Assembly: GCA_903884065.1 (NCBI GenBank)
Contig: CAISDL010000089.1
Location: 1-34,368, forward strand
DNA length: 34,368 nucleotides
Origin: an uncultured Actinomycetes bacterium
GTDB lineage: Bacteria > Actinomycetota > Actinomycetes > Mycobacteriales > Mycobacteriaceae
Direction of reading: 5' to 3'
How positions within the stretch are numbered: position 1 is the stretch's first letter; every line of letters starts with the position of its first letter. Made by a program: the position numbers and the translations under genes. The notes under the pieces are model-generated. The model had not been told where the DNA came from. It searched no databases and saw only the letters and a list, made by a program, of their open reading frames with translations. Shown here piece after piece: positions 16,571 to 23,680 of the stretch.

Positions 16571-17473
16571 ATGGCTACCGATATGACCACAAGCAGCGGA
16601 CCTCCCGCCATCGCCGGCGTGCGGCGTTCCTTCGTCGAAGCGCGCGGGGTGCGGTTCCACGTCACCGAGGCGGGCCCGGTCGACGGCCGGCCCGTCATCG
16701 CGCTGCACGGGTGGCCACAGCATCACTGGGTGTACCGGGATCTGTTGGCGGACCCGCCGCCGGGACTCCGGATCATCGCGCCGGACCTACCCGGATACGG
16801 GTGGTCGGGCCCGCCGCCGCATCGTTGGGCCAAGGAGGACGTCGCCGACGACGTGCTGGCACTGATGGACGTGCTCGGTCTGGATCGGGCCCTGCTGGTC
16901 GGCCACGACTGGGGCGGCTTCGTGGCCTACCGGATGCTGCTGGCCGCGCCCGACCGGTTCGACGGCTACCTGGTGTGCAACATGGCCCACCCCTGGCAGA
17001 CCCCACGGGCGATGCTGCCCCACTTCTGGCGGTTCCTGGCCTACCAGCCGTTCGTGGCGAGCATCGGCATGGCGTTGCAGCAACGCACCCCCTATCTGGA
17101 GCGCGTCATCTTCGGCTCCGGCCCGAAGGGGCACCGCGTGGGCCGGGCCGCCGCCAAGATCTACGCCGACCGGTTCCGCGATCCGGTGTGCGCCCGCGCG
17201 GCCACCGACACCTACCGCACCTTCCTGCTGCGCGAAATGCCCTCGGCGGCAAGCCATCCGGAGCGCCGGCGCGCGACCGCCCCGATCCGGGCGTTGTTCG
17301 GCATGCGCGATTTCGCCATCCACCACTCGCTCGCATCACCGGCGACCGCCAACGCCGACGACTACACGTTCGAGCCGGTCGACGCCGGTCACTTCATCAT
17401 CGACGAGCGGCCCGACCTGGTGCGTGCCCGGCTGATCGCACTGGCGGAGGAGACCGCGGAGCGGCCGGCCTAG
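16571..17473 (+). CDS. Alpha/beta hydrolase of the epoxide hydrolase / haloalkane dehalogenase type
   Basis: 300 residues with a full catalytic set. The oxyanion motif HGWP is at 46-49, the nucleophile Asp113 in GHDWGG, the acid Asp247 in GMRDF and the base His274 in DAGHFIIDERP. An Asp nucleophile indicates ester-intermediate chemistry, so an epoxide hydrolase or dehalogenase rather than an esterase. The Trp after the nucleophile (GHDWGG) is common to both. Substrate cannot be inferred. There is no signal peptide. The start at 16571 rests on a TATGGT box at leaderless distance and on the family N terminus. Its TAG stop shares CTAG (17470-17473) with the stop of the convergent ATP-grasp gene. 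Confidence 0.88.
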   Translation: MATDMTTSSGPPAIAGVRRSFVEARGVRFHVTEAGPVDGRPVIALHGWPQHHWVYRDLLADPPPGLRIIAPDLPGYGWSGPPPHRWAKEDVADDVLALMDVLGLDRALLVGHDWGGFVAYRMLLAAPDRFDGYLVCNMAHPWQTPRAMLPHFWRFLAYQPFVASIGMALQQRTPYLERVIFGSGPKGHRVGRAAAKIYADRFRDPVCARAATDTYRTFLLREMPSAASHPERRRATAPIRALFGMRDFAIHHSLASPATANADDYTFEPVDAGHFIIDERPDLVRARLIALAEETAERPA

Positions 17474-18738
17474 AGGTCGGCCGGCTTGACGAGCCGTCGT
17501 GCCCGCGCGGCCAGCGACTGCCGTAGCTGGGCGAGCGCTGTCGCGCGGACGGGTGCCATGTCGTCGGTGGCGAGCCAGGCGCCCTTGGGCCGGCCCGCGC
17601 CACCCAACCCGTCGAGCGGATGGCGTCGCGTGGACAGCATGCTGGCGAGGTCCCACGGCTCCACGACGAAACGCTCGCCGTCGATCTGGGAGCCGGCGGG
17701 GATCTGGCGACCGGACAGATCCAGGTGCATGGCCCGCACCACGTCCACTCCCGCGTCGTCCTCGAACATCCGGAACTGCGCGCCGACGCGGGGGTTGAAG
17801 TCGAGCAGGTAGTAGCTGCCGGTACGCCGGTCGAGTCGCCAGTCCATGTCGAAGATGCCCCGATAGCCGACCTGCGCGCAGAAGCGCTTCGCCGCCGCGA
17901 CGATCTCCGGTTCGGGAGCCGTATAGGCGGCGGCGGTGGCACCGCCGTGGGCGGGCCAGGTGCGCACCTTTCGGCCCGTGAAGACGACCTGAGCCCGGCT
18001 GGCGGAGTCGCAGTAGCCGTGGGTGAACCAATCCTCGCAGTGCTCGTCGGGCAGGTATTCCTGCAATAACACCTGAAACGGCTCCACCCAGCCCCGGGCC
18101 AGCTCACCCATGGCCTCGCGGTTGTGCACCAGAGTGGAATTCTCGACGCTCTGCACCTGACCGCGCAGGGCGATGCTCTTCACCATCACCGGCTGGTCGA
18201 GTCCGGCCATGGCGGCGTCGAGTTGGGCCCTCGTGTCGACGACGATCGACCACGGTGTCGGCATGCCGAGATCGCGACACATTGCGCCGAGGCTGTCCTT
18301 GTCCGCCAGCTGACCGGGCAGTTTCGGGTCCACCTCCGGCAGCACGAACCATTCCTCCAGGATCGCCCGCCGCCGGGCGACGAACACCGCCATCTCATCG
18401 GAGGTGCAGACGATCAGCGACCGCTTGCCCAGTCGACGACCGAAATCCATCAGATGCTCGAGCAACTGCGCGTAGCCCTCGCCGCGATCGGGCTCCCAGA
18501 GGATCTGCCCACGGAGATAGCGCGACCTGGCAACGGGCGCGTGCGGGTCGCCGACCACGGCGTACACCGGAACACCGGCCCGCCCCAGGCTGCGGAAGAC
18601 CCCTAAACAGCTGTGCTGCAACGGAAAGCGCGACGCCCACAGCACCACAGCGGGTAACCCGGTGTCCAGGTCGGGCACCCGCCGCGAGCGGTCGGACCGG
18701 AGGATCAAATCGCCCAGTCTCCGCTTGCTGGCAGGCAC
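17470..18738 (-). CDS. Orphan ATP-grasp enzyme (carboxylate-amine/thiol ligase fold)
   Basis: 422 residues. The N-terminal pre-grasp domain has VVLWASRFPLQHSCLGVFRSLGRAGVPVYAV (about 30-60) and a CTSDEMAVF segment near 112. The central ATP-grasp region has LADKDSLGAMCRDLGMPTP, VMVKSIALRG and LLQEYLPDEHCEDWFTHGYCD. The Mg-binding tail is GIFDMDWRLDRRTGSYYLLDFNPRVGAQF, with Asp, Asn and Arg in DFNPRVG. This resembles the ATP-grasp proteins found in surface-polymer, peptide or cofactor biosynthesis loci, but nothing adjacent points to a pathway, so the product is unknown. The GTG start is supported by TACGAT 6 nt upstream. It shares stop-codon bases with the convergent hydrolase gene. Confidence 0.8.
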   Translation of the reverse strand: MPASKRRLGDLILRSDRSRRVPDLDTGLPAVVLWASRFPLQHSCLGVFRSLGRAGVPVYAVVGDPHAPVARSRYLRGQILWEPDRGEGYAQLLEHLMDFGRRLGKRSLIVCTSDEMAVFVARRRAILEEWFVLPEVDPKLPGQLADKDSLGAMCRDLGMPTPWSIVVDTRAQLDAAMAGLDQPVMVKSIALRGQVQSVENSTLVHNREAMGELARGWVEPFQVLLQEYLPDEHCEDWFTHGYCDSASRAQVVFTGRKVRTWPAHGGATAAAYTAPEPEIVAAAKRFCAQVGYRGIFDMDWRLDRRTGSYYLLDFNPRVGAQFRMFEDDAGVDVVRAMHLDLSGRQIPAGSQIDGERFVVEPWDLASMLSTRRHPLDGLGGAGRPKGAWLATDDMAPVRATALAQLRQSLAARARRLVKPADL

Positions 18739-18744
18739 GGCCGA

Positions 18745-18750
18745 ATCGTA
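18745..18750 (-). promoter_or_regulatory. -10 box, leaderless promoter of the ATP-grasp gene
   Basis: On the minus strand this is TACGAT, 6 nt before the GTG at 18738. No ribosome-binding site is present. Confidence 0.5.
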
Positions 18751-18766
18751 CCGTCAGTCGGTAACT

Positions 18767-18802
18767 ACCGCGGGACGCCGAAAGGGGGTAGGACCCCGCG
18801 GT
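18767..18802. promoter_or_regulatory. Inverted repeat ACCGCGGG-N20-CCCGCGGT
   Basis: Perfect 8-bp arms separated by 20 bp, in the divergent gap between the ATP-grasp and nitroreductase-family genes. Both arms are on nearly the same helical face (28-bp centre spacing is not an exact multiple of 10.5). It could be an operator or a transcript hairpin. Confidence 0.35.
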
Positions 18803-18826
18803 CACCAGATGGTCACGGAGGGTCAA
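18800..18826 (+). promoter_or_regulatory. Three phased GGTCA direct repeats
   Basis: GGTCAC at 18800-18805, GGTCAC at 18811-18816 and GGTCAA at 18821-18826 start 11 and 10 bp apart, about one helical turn each. They lie just upstream of the TAGGTT -10 box at 18834, where activators or repressors commonly bind. Confidence 0.4.
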
Positions 18827-18833
18827 GGCGGCG

Positions 18834-18839
18834 TAGGTT
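18834..18839 (+). promoter_or_regulatory. -10 box, leaderless promoter of the nitroreductase-family gene
   Basis: TAGGTT ends 7 nt before the ATG at 18847. A short GGGAG directly before the ATG is too close to be a normal ribosome-binding site. Confidence 0.5.
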
Positions 18840-18846
18840 TCGGGAG

Positions 18847-19326
18847 ATGAGCTTCAACACGCCCAGCGGAAGTCATGGGAAGTCCCAGCCACGTCTGTTC
18901 ACCAGCTTCCTCAAGCTGTTCAACAAGTACTCAGCCGTTCGAATCCGCAAGACCGGGACGTTCGGCGAACTGCCGTCCCTGGTCTTGACGACCATGGGCA
19001 GCAAGAGCGGGCTGGAGCGCAAGACGCCCCTTGCGTACTTTCCCGCCGAGGACGGCAGCCGGTTGATCGTGGCCTCGTATGCCGGTGCTGCGAAGAACCC
19101 GAGTTGGTACTACAACCTCGCCGCGCACCCCGAGCGGGTCTCGATCGAGTTCGGCGGACGGAGCGAATCCGTCATCGCCGAACAACTTCACGGCCCGGAG
19201 CGGGACGCCGCCTGGCGACAGATCACCGCGGCGTCCCAGCGTTTCGCGGAGTATCAGTCCCAGACCGACCGCGAACTGCCGATCATCCGGTTGACGTCGC
19301 GTCGAACTCCCGGAATCGCTGGCTAG
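18847..19326 (+). CDS. F420-dependent nitroreductase-family (Ddn-like, DUF385) protein
   Basis: 159 residues, typical for this split beta-barrel family of deazaflavin (F420)-binding proteins, abundant in mycobacteria. Recognisable segments are LVLTTMGSKSGLERKTPL (cofactor-phosphate-binding region, about 45-63), LIVASYAGAAKNPSWYYNLAAHP (78-100) and VSIEFGG. The family includes the nitroimidazole-activating Ddn and various F420H2-dependent reductases; the substrate of this member is unknown. No signal peptide is visible, although the basic-hydrophobic N terminus (RLFTSFLKLFNKYSAVRI) may associate with membrane as in Ddn. The convergent lipoprotein gene begins its stop 31 bp downstream, across a 17-bp direct repeat. 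Confidence 0.87.
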   Translation: MSFNTPSGSHGKSQPRLFTSFLKLFNKYSAVRIRKTGTFGELPSLVLTTMGSKSGLERKTPLAYFPAEDGSRLIVASYAGAAKNPSWYYNLAAHPERVSIEFGGRSESVIAEQLHGPERDAAWRQITAASQRFAEYQSQTDRELPIIRLTSRRTPGIAG

Positions 19327-19328
19327 CG

Positions 19329-19364
19329 GGCCAGAGAGTTACTGGATGGCCAGAGAGTTATTGG
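19329..19364. repeat. Two 17-bp direct repeats between convergent genes
   Basis: GGCCAGAGAGTTACTGG (19329-19345) is repeated as GGCCAGAGAGTTATTGG (19348-19364) with one change. Each copy carries a CCAG...CTGG-type inverted repeat (TTGG in the second). The second copy includes the lipoprotein stop codon. A duplication of the gene's 3' end is the simplest origin. Confidence 0.7.
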
Positions 19365-19663
19365 CAGACGCCGTTGTACTTGCTCTGCCCGGGCGCGCAA
19401 CCGTGTGAATCCATCGCGCCGCGATCCTCCAGGCTCGGGATCGGCTTGATCGCGTCCTTCTCGGTGGGAGACAACGACGGTGCAGTCGATGTCGCCGGTG
19501 CGCTCGACGGCGCAGGTGCGCTCGACGTCGCGGTCGAAGTGCTTGACGGCGCCGGAGCATCCTTGGTGGGGGTGCTGCAACCGGCGGTCAAAGCTCCCAT
19601 TCCGATGATCGCGGCTCCGCCGGCGACGAGCGCGATCCGGCGGGTGAGGTGCACAGTTGTCAT
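19358..19663 (-). CDS. Small putative lipoprotein with Ser/Thr/Pro/Ala linker
   Basis: 101 residues. The N terminus has RR, a hydrophobic stretch and the lipobox LTAGC with Cys29 as the lipidation site. A low-complexity Ser/Thr/Ala/Pro linker (about 30-70) leads to a short C-terminal module LEDRGAMDSHGCAPGQSKYNGVCQ whose two Cys may form a disulfide; this ending recurs in actinobacterial exported proteins of unknown role. ATG 19663 is chosen because AGGGGA lies about 7 nt upstream; an in-frame extension of 8 residues exists. The tRNA-Lys gene lies just upstream on the same strand. Confidence 0.75.
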   Translation of the reverse strand: MTTVHLTRRIALVAGGAAIIGMGALTAGCSTPTKDAPAPSSTSTATSSAPAPSSAPATSTAPSLSPTEKDAIKPIPSLEDRGAMDSHGCAPGQSKYNGVCQ

Positions 19664-19700
19664 GGATGTTCCCCTAAGTTCTCGCACCCGGTACTGCGTG

Positions 19701-19776
<76 letters not shown>

Positions 19777-19870
19777 GTGTGAGCGACAATAACAGGCCCG
19801 CGGCGGTGAGGTGAAATCTGATCCCCACGTGTCCTGACCTGCAAAGTCGCGCGGCTTCTTCGGGCCCCCT

Positions 19871-19876
19871 TACGAT
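19871..19876 (+). promoter_or_regulatory. Candidate -10 box for ldtB
   Basis: TACGAT (TANNNT) lies 54 nt before the ldtB ATG, giving a leader of about 48 nt that contains the TTGGAG ribosome-binding site near 19920. No clear -35 box was seen. Confidence 0.4.
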
Positions 19877-19930
19877 GGTTTGGTTCCCCAGGGTGCGCTT
19901 CCGCGCCCACGACGCGAGGTTGGAGCCCGG

Positions 19931-21133
19931 ATGCGCAACGTCGGACCGGCTCCCCGGTCGCGCTGGCGATCCTGGTTTGCGCTGCTGCTGGTGGTCATCG
20001 CCGTGGTGGGGGCCGGCGGCTGCGGGCGCGCACCCGAACACCAGGTGCTCGCCGGTAAAGGCACGCCGTACGGCGATCTGTTGGTGCCGAAGCTGACCGC
20101 GACGGTCAAGGACGGTGCGGTAGGTGTACCCGTCGACCAACCCGTCACGCTCACCGCCCAGGGCGGCGTCCTGGGGTCGGTCTCCATGGTCGACGACGCG
20201 GGTGACGAGGTGAAAGGGGACATCAGCCCCGACGGATTGACCTGGTCGGCCACCGGTCGGCTGGATTACAACAAGCACTACACCGTCACCGCGCAGTCAT
20301 ACGGTCTCGGTGGCCCGGCCACCGAGGCGATCAGCTTCAAATCGCATTCCCCGGAGAATCTGACGATGCCCTACGTCTCCCCGGGCGGGGGAGTCGTCGG
20401 CGTGGGTCAACCCATCGCGGTGCGTTTCGACGAGACCATCCCCGACCGCAAGGCCGCCGAGAAGGCGATCACGGTGACCACCGACCCCCCGGTCGACGGC
20501 GCCTTCTACTGGCTCAGCGACCGTGAGGTTCGGTGGCGCCCGGAGAACTTCTGGGAGCCGGGCACCACGGTCGGGGTCAAGGTCAAGACGTTCGGCGTCG
20601 ATCTCGGGAACGGCCTTTTCGGCCAGGAGGACCTCGACACCTCCTTCACCATCGGCGACCGGCTCATCGTCTCCGCGGACGACGCCACCAAGACGCTGAC
20701 CATCCGGCGCAACGGCGAAGTGGTCAAGACCATTCCGACATCGATGGGCAAGGATGACACCCCGACCAATAACGGCATCTACATCATCGGCGACCGCTAC
20801 CAGCACCTGATCATGGATTCCTCGACCTACGGCGTGCCGTCCAACTCGCCCAAGGGATACCGGCTCGAGGTCGATTGGGCGACGCAGATGTCCTACAGCG
20901 GCATTTATGTGCACTCCGCACCGTGGTCGGTCGGCGCCCAGGGCAACGCCAACACCAGTCACGGTTGCTTGAACGTGAGCCCGGAGAACGCGCAGTGGTT
21001 CTACGACAACACCAAGCGCGGTGACGTCGTCGAGGTTCGCGGCACCGTCGGCTCGACGCTTTCCGGCGTCGAGGGCCTGGGTGACTGGAATATTCCCTGG
21101 TCGCAGTGGAAGGCCGGCAACGCCGGTCGGTAA
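19931..21133 (+). CDS. ldtB: L,D-transpeptidase LdtB (LdtMt2-type)
   Basis: 400 residues, strongly similar by eye to M. tuberculosis LdtMt2 (Rv2518c) along its length. It makes 3-3 cross-links in peptidoglycan outside the membrane and is the target of carbapenems. A single N-terminal hydrophobic segment (about 13-32) ends in AGGCGR, an imperfect lipobox, so it is membrane-anchored or a lipoprotein. Two Ig-like domains follow (about 50-145 and 146-245), then the YkuD catalytic domain with [18 protein letters not shown], His328 in VHSAPWS and SHGCLN with His344 and catalytic Cys346. The C-terminal [17 protein letters not shown] tail packs on the catalytic domain in the known structures. GGAG lies 6 nt before ATG 19931. 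Confidence 0.97.
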   Translation: MRNVGPAPRSRWRSWFALLLVVIAVVGAGGCGRAPEHQVLAGKGTPYGDLLVPKLTATVKDGAVGVPVDQPVTLTAQGGVLGSVSMVDDAGDEVKGDISPDGLTWSATGRLDYNKHYTVTAQSYGLGGPATEAISFKSHSPENLTMPYVSPGGGVVGVGQPIAVRFDETIPDRKAAEKAITVTTDPPVDGAFYWLSDREVRWRPENFWEPGTTVGVKVKTFGVDLGNGLFGQEDLDTSFTIGDRLIVSADDATKTLTIRRNGEVVKTIPTSMGKDDTPTNNGIYIIGDRYQHLIMDSSTYGVPSNSPKGYRLEVDWATQMSYSGIYVHSAPWSVGAQGNANTSHGCLNVSPENAQWFYDNTKRGDVVEVRGTVGSTLSGVEGLGDWNIPWSQWKAGNAGR

Positions 21134-21150
21134 CCGCCCGATATGCGGTT
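21132..21150 (+). terminator. Hairpin at the ldtB stop codon
   Basis: AACCGC pairs with GCGGTT around a 7-nt loop, overlapping the TAA stop (21131-21133) and followed by TCGTTCT. The 6-bp stem makes this a modest terminator candidate. Confidence 0.4.
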
Positions 21151-21166
21151 TCGTTCTCGCTCAGGT

Positions 21167-21172
21167 TAGTCT
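21167..21172 (+). promoter_or_regulatory. Candidate -10 box for the exported repeat protein gene
   Basis: TAGTCT (TANNNT) lies 45 nt before the chosen start at 21218, giving a leader of roughly 40 nt with a GGAG ribosome-binding site at 21207-21210. Confidence 0.35.
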
Positions 21173-21217
21173 CAGGCGTGGCTTATCTGCGGGCCGCGAG
21201 ACGATTGGAGAATGCAC

Positions 21218-22357
21218 ATGGACATTTCAGTTCGTTCGTACCTGACTGCAGGCATGGCCGCGGTCGTCGGGGCGACCGCGATCAGCCTTTCGCCTGTCCA
21301 GTCTGCCGCCGACCTGCGGGCCGCGGGAATGCCGGCGACGACGGTCGCGGAGATTGCGCTGACCGGCACCAGCATTCCGTGGGAGACGATCGCCGCCGTC
21401 GTGCAGGCCATCTCCAGCGGCGGATCACTTCAAGCCGGCGTGTCCTCGCTGATCGGCTCGATCGGCACGGAATTCGTCAAGGAGGCCCTTCCGGTGCTCA
21501 CCGCCGCGGCGGGCGACGTGGTCAAGTTCGTCGGCACCACGCTGGCGGAGTTGCTGAGCGGCCCCGACGCGCCCCAGATCGACTTCGCGGCGATCATGGA
21601 GGCGGTGACTGCGGCGATCAACGTCGGCAATCTGCCAGGCGCCGTGCAGGCCCTGACCAACGGACTGTCCGCGCCGCTGACCCAGATCAGCCAGGTGCTG
21701 TTCACCCCCGAATTCCAGGCGTTCGTGACCGGCAAGGTCGGCAGTGTGCTGGGTGCCCTGCCCGAGATCCTGCGGGCGGCGGTGCAGACGGTGGTCGGCA
21801 TCGACATCAAGCCGGTGCTCGACGCGCTTTCCGGTCTGCTTGGCGGGCTCTTCCCCGCGGCGAGCACGTTGAGCACCGCGCGGGCGGCGTCGGCCTCGGC
21901 CGAGCCCGCAGCGGTCGTCAGCAGCCTGACGGTCCTGCCTGCGCCCGCCGCTGATCCCGATGTGGCGGCGGTTGCCCCCGAGAGCGACGCCGCGCCCGCT
22001 GCGCCGGCTGAGGATTCAGTCGCCAAGGCGCCGGCCGCGGAGGCTGCCCCCGAGTCGGCTCCGGCAACCGAGTCGGCTCCGGCAACCGAGTCGGCTCCGG
22101 CAACCGAGTCGGCTCCTGAGTCGGCCACGGCCACCGAGGTTGTCATTGCGACGCCCACCGCCGAGGTCCCGGTTGAGCTCGTTCCGGTGGAAGTCGTTGC
22201 GCCCGCGACGGCCTCGCCCGTGGCTGAGCTCCCCACGGTTGCCGATGCGGTGGACGCCGGTCCCGCCGTCACTCGGCTTGCCAAGCCCGCTCCGCGTGGT
22301 CACGCGTCGGCGGCGAAGGCGGCCGAGTCCCGTGCGACGGCCGGTACCCGGGGATAA
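21218..22357 (+). CDS. Exported Ala/Pro/Glu-rich protein, GjpA-like putative porin
   Basis: 379 residues. A Sec-type signal covers about residues 1-28 (RSYLTAGMAAVVGATAISL). Residues 35-225 form a helical, Ala/Leu/Val-rich domain with regularly spaced small residues (GTSIPWETIAAVVQAISSG, LSAPLTQISQVLFTPEFQAF). The rest is a low-complexity Ala/Pro/Glu/Ser tail including three exact 18-bp repeats. The first part resembles mycobacterial proteins annotated as GjpA-type outer membrane porins, but that assignment rests on memory of the family pattern and porin activity is unproven. It is not a PE or PPE protein: the diagnostic N-terminal motif is absent. ATG 21218 has GGAG at 7-nt spacing, while ATG 21212 is too close to it. 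A strong terminator follows. Confidence 0.7.
   Translation: MDISVRSYLTAGMAAVVGATAISLSPVQSAADLRAAGMPATTVAEIALTGTSIPWETIAAVVQAISSGGSLQAGVSSLIGSIGTEFVKEALPVLTAAAGDVVKFVGTTLAELLSGPDAPQIDFAAIMEAVTAAINVGNLPGAVQALTNGLSAPLTQISQVLFTPEFQAFVTGKVGSVLGALPEILRAAVQTVVGIDIKPVLDALSGLLGGLFPAASTLSTARAASASAEPAAVVSSLTVLPAPAADPDVAAVAPESDAAPAAPAEDSVAKAPAAEAAPESAPATESAPATESAPATESAPESATATEVVIATPTAEVPVELVPVEVVAPATASPVAELPTVADAVDAGPAVTRLAKPAPRGHASAAKAAESRATAGTRG
22052..22117 (+). repeat. 18-bp tandem repeat (3.7 copies) in the exported repeat protein gene
   Basis: Three identical units GAGTCGGCTCCGGCAACC (22052-22105) and a partial fourth, encoding ESAPAT repeats. The exact identity suggests recent expansion and possible length variation. 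Confidence 0.9.
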
Positions 22358-22376
22358 ACCCGGTCCTACGCGAGTC

Positions 22377-22413
22377 AAGCCCCGCCGCCAGGTTCCACCT
22401 CGCGGCGGGGCTT
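22377..22413. terminator. Strong hairpin terminator
   Basis: A perfect 12-bp stem (AAGCCCCGCCGC with GCGGCGGGGCTT) around a 13-nt loop, followed by CTCTCT. It lies 20 bp after the exported repeat protein gene and, with AA at the other foot, may also serve the converging DUF3297 gene. Confidence 0.8.
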
Positions 22414-22449
22414 CTCTCTGCGGGTCCTCGGCTGTCGTCGTCCGGTCAG

Positions 22450-22707
22450 CTATTCCGCGAGGCGGAAAAACGGTTCGACCGTGCCGCTGAGTTTGATCAC
22501 CATGGGGTTTCCGCGACGATCCTTGGCGGTGGGGACTTCAACACGCACCCAACCTTCGGCCACGTTGTATTCGTGAACATTGGTCTTCTCGACGCCATTG
22601 AAGAGAATGCCCACGCCGCGGAGAAGCGCCTCTTCGCTATAGAAAGGGCTGTGCTGATCAATGGAGAGGTGATTCGGTGGAACGTCTGGGATCTGATCCT
22701 CGGACAT
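22450..22707 (-). CDS. DUF3297 family protein
   Basis: 85 residues matching DUF3297 end to end: PPNHLSIDQHSPFYSEEALLRGVGILFNGVEKTNVHEYNVAEGWVRV, then RRGNPMVIKLSGTVEPFF. These small soluble proteins are widespread; their function is unknown. The ATG has no clear ribosome-binding site (GAAAG is the nearest purine run) and no TANNNT at leaderless distance, so expression signals are unclear. The gene lies downstream of the tRNA-His terminator on the same strand. Confidence 0.9.
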   Translation of the reverse strand: MSEDQIPDVPPNHLSIDQHSPFYSEEALLRGVGILFNGVEKTNVHEYNVAEGWVRVEVPTAKDRRGNPMVIKLSGTVEPFFRLAE

Positions 22708-22806
22708 GATGACTTTCGTTAAATCCTGCGTAGGTCTCGGGTCGATTCGTTAAGAACTTACGCGACCCCGGCCGAAGGGTCCGGAACCACCGCTCCAGCC
22801 AAACCA

Positions 22807-22839
22807 AAAACCGCTCCTGAACTTCTCAGGAGCGGTTTT
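22807..22839 (-). terminator. Intrinsic terminator of tRNA-His
   Basis: A perfect 14-bp stem AAAACCGCTCCTGA/TCAGGAGCGGTTTT with a 5-nt loop, with TTTTT on the minus-strand exit side. It begins 10 nt past the tRNA 3' end. Confidence 0.92.
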
Positions 22840-22848
22840 CAGCATCGG

Positions 22849-22922
22849 GGTGGCTGACGGGACTCGAACCCGCGACAGCCAGGATCACAACCTGGTGCTC
22901 TACCAACTGAACTACAGCCACC
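22849..22922 (-). tRNA. tRNA-His (anticodon GTG), with encoded G-1
   Basis: On the minus strand: acceptor GTGGCTG/CAGCCAC with an extra 5' G opposite discriminator C73 (the His identity pair), anticodon stem CCAGG/CCTGG with loop TTGTGAT (anticodon GTG), and T-arm GCGGG/CCCGT with loop TTCGAGT. CCA is not encoded. It sits just downstream of orn on the same strand. Confidence 0.96.
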
Positions 22923-22949
22923 ATCACCGCCGAAGCGGCGTGTTCGATA

Positions 22950-23603
22950 TTAGCCGGTTTCGCCGCCGACGGCCGAATCGGATTCCCCGTCGCCGTCGAC
23001 GGGCCGGTCCAATGCGCTGACGGCCTCGGCGATCTCGCTGGTAGACGGCCCGGGTTGGGGGACGAAAGCCGTGGCGCGGTAGTACCTCAACTCGTTGATG
23101 GATTCCTCGATGTCGGCCAGCGCACGGTGGGCCAGGCCTTTCTCCGGCTGTCCGTAGTAGATCCGCGGGTACCAGCGCCGGCACAGTTCCTTGATCGAAC
23201 TCACGTCGATCATCCGGTAGTGCAGGAAATTGTCGAGGGCAGGCATGTCCCGTGCGATGAATCCGCGGTCGGTGGCGATCGAATTGCCCGCCAGGGGAGC
23301 GGCTTTCGCGTTCTTGACGTGATCGCGGATGTAATCCATCACCAGTTCCTCGGCGGCGGCGAGGTCGACGACCGACGCTCGCACCTCCTCGATCAGGCCG
23401 GAGCGCTTGTGCATCTGGGCGACGACTTCGACCATGTTGTCCAGGGCGTCGTCGTCGGTGTGGATCACCACGTCCACACCGTCGCCCAGGACGTTCAGGT
23501 CGGCGTCGGTCACCAACGCCGCGATCTCGATGAGCCGGTCCGACCGCAGGTCCAGGCCGGTCATCTCGCAATCGATCCACACCAATTCATCGCGCACAGC
23601 CAT
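22950..23603 (-). CDS. orn: Oligoribonuclease
   Basis: 217 residues, close to the M. tuberculosis length (about 215). It degrades 2-5-nt RNAs and pGpG-type dinucleotides, the last step of mRNA turnover. DEDDh motifs: [10 protein letters not shown] (Asp and Glu), [16 protein letters not shown] (Asp), and [11 protein letters not shown] (His and Asp). [17 protein letters not shown] is the family signature. The C-terminal 30 residues are an acidic tail. ATG 23603 is used here. An in-frame GTG two codons later (23597) aligns better with the M. tuberculosis start and lies 8 nt after a TAGTGT box, so it may be the true leaderless start. Confidence 0.96.
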   Translation of the reverse strand: MAVRDELVWIDCEMTGLDLRSDRLIEIAALVTDADLNVLGDGVDVVIHTDDDALDNMVEVVAQMHKRSGLIEEVRASVVDLAAAEELVMDYIRDHVKNAKAAPLAGNSIATDRGFIARDMPALDNFLHYRMIDVSSIKELCRRWYPRIYYGQPEKGLAHRALADIEESINELRYYRATAFVPQPGPSTSEIAEAVSALDRPVDGDGESDSAVGGETG

Positions 23604-23627
23604 AAACACTAAGCCCAGCCCACGCAG

Positions 23628-23653
23628 TAGGGTCTTACCGGCTTCACAGCCGG
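23628..23653 (+). promoter_or_regulatory. Candidate -10 box and leader hairpin of the HerA-like gene
   Basis: TAGGGT (23628-23633) is a TANNNT box 47 nt before ATG 23681. The first bases of the predicted leader form CCGGCT-TCAC-AGCCGG (23638-23653), a tight 6-bp hairpin close to the RNA 5' end, which could affect stability or initiation. Confidence 0.4.
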
Positions 23654-23680
23654 ACCATGCACCCAAGAAAGGGCACTCCC

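Noticed and set aside
21218..22357. PE/PPE-family protein
   Set aside because: The position near ldtB recalls PE26, but no Pro-Glu or Pro-Pro-Glu N-terminal domain is present; the N terminus is a Sec signal.
23604..23666. Extension of orn by 21 codons
   Set aside because: It passes through the divergent promoter region and is absent from orthologues; the ATG or GTG at 23603/23597 fits.
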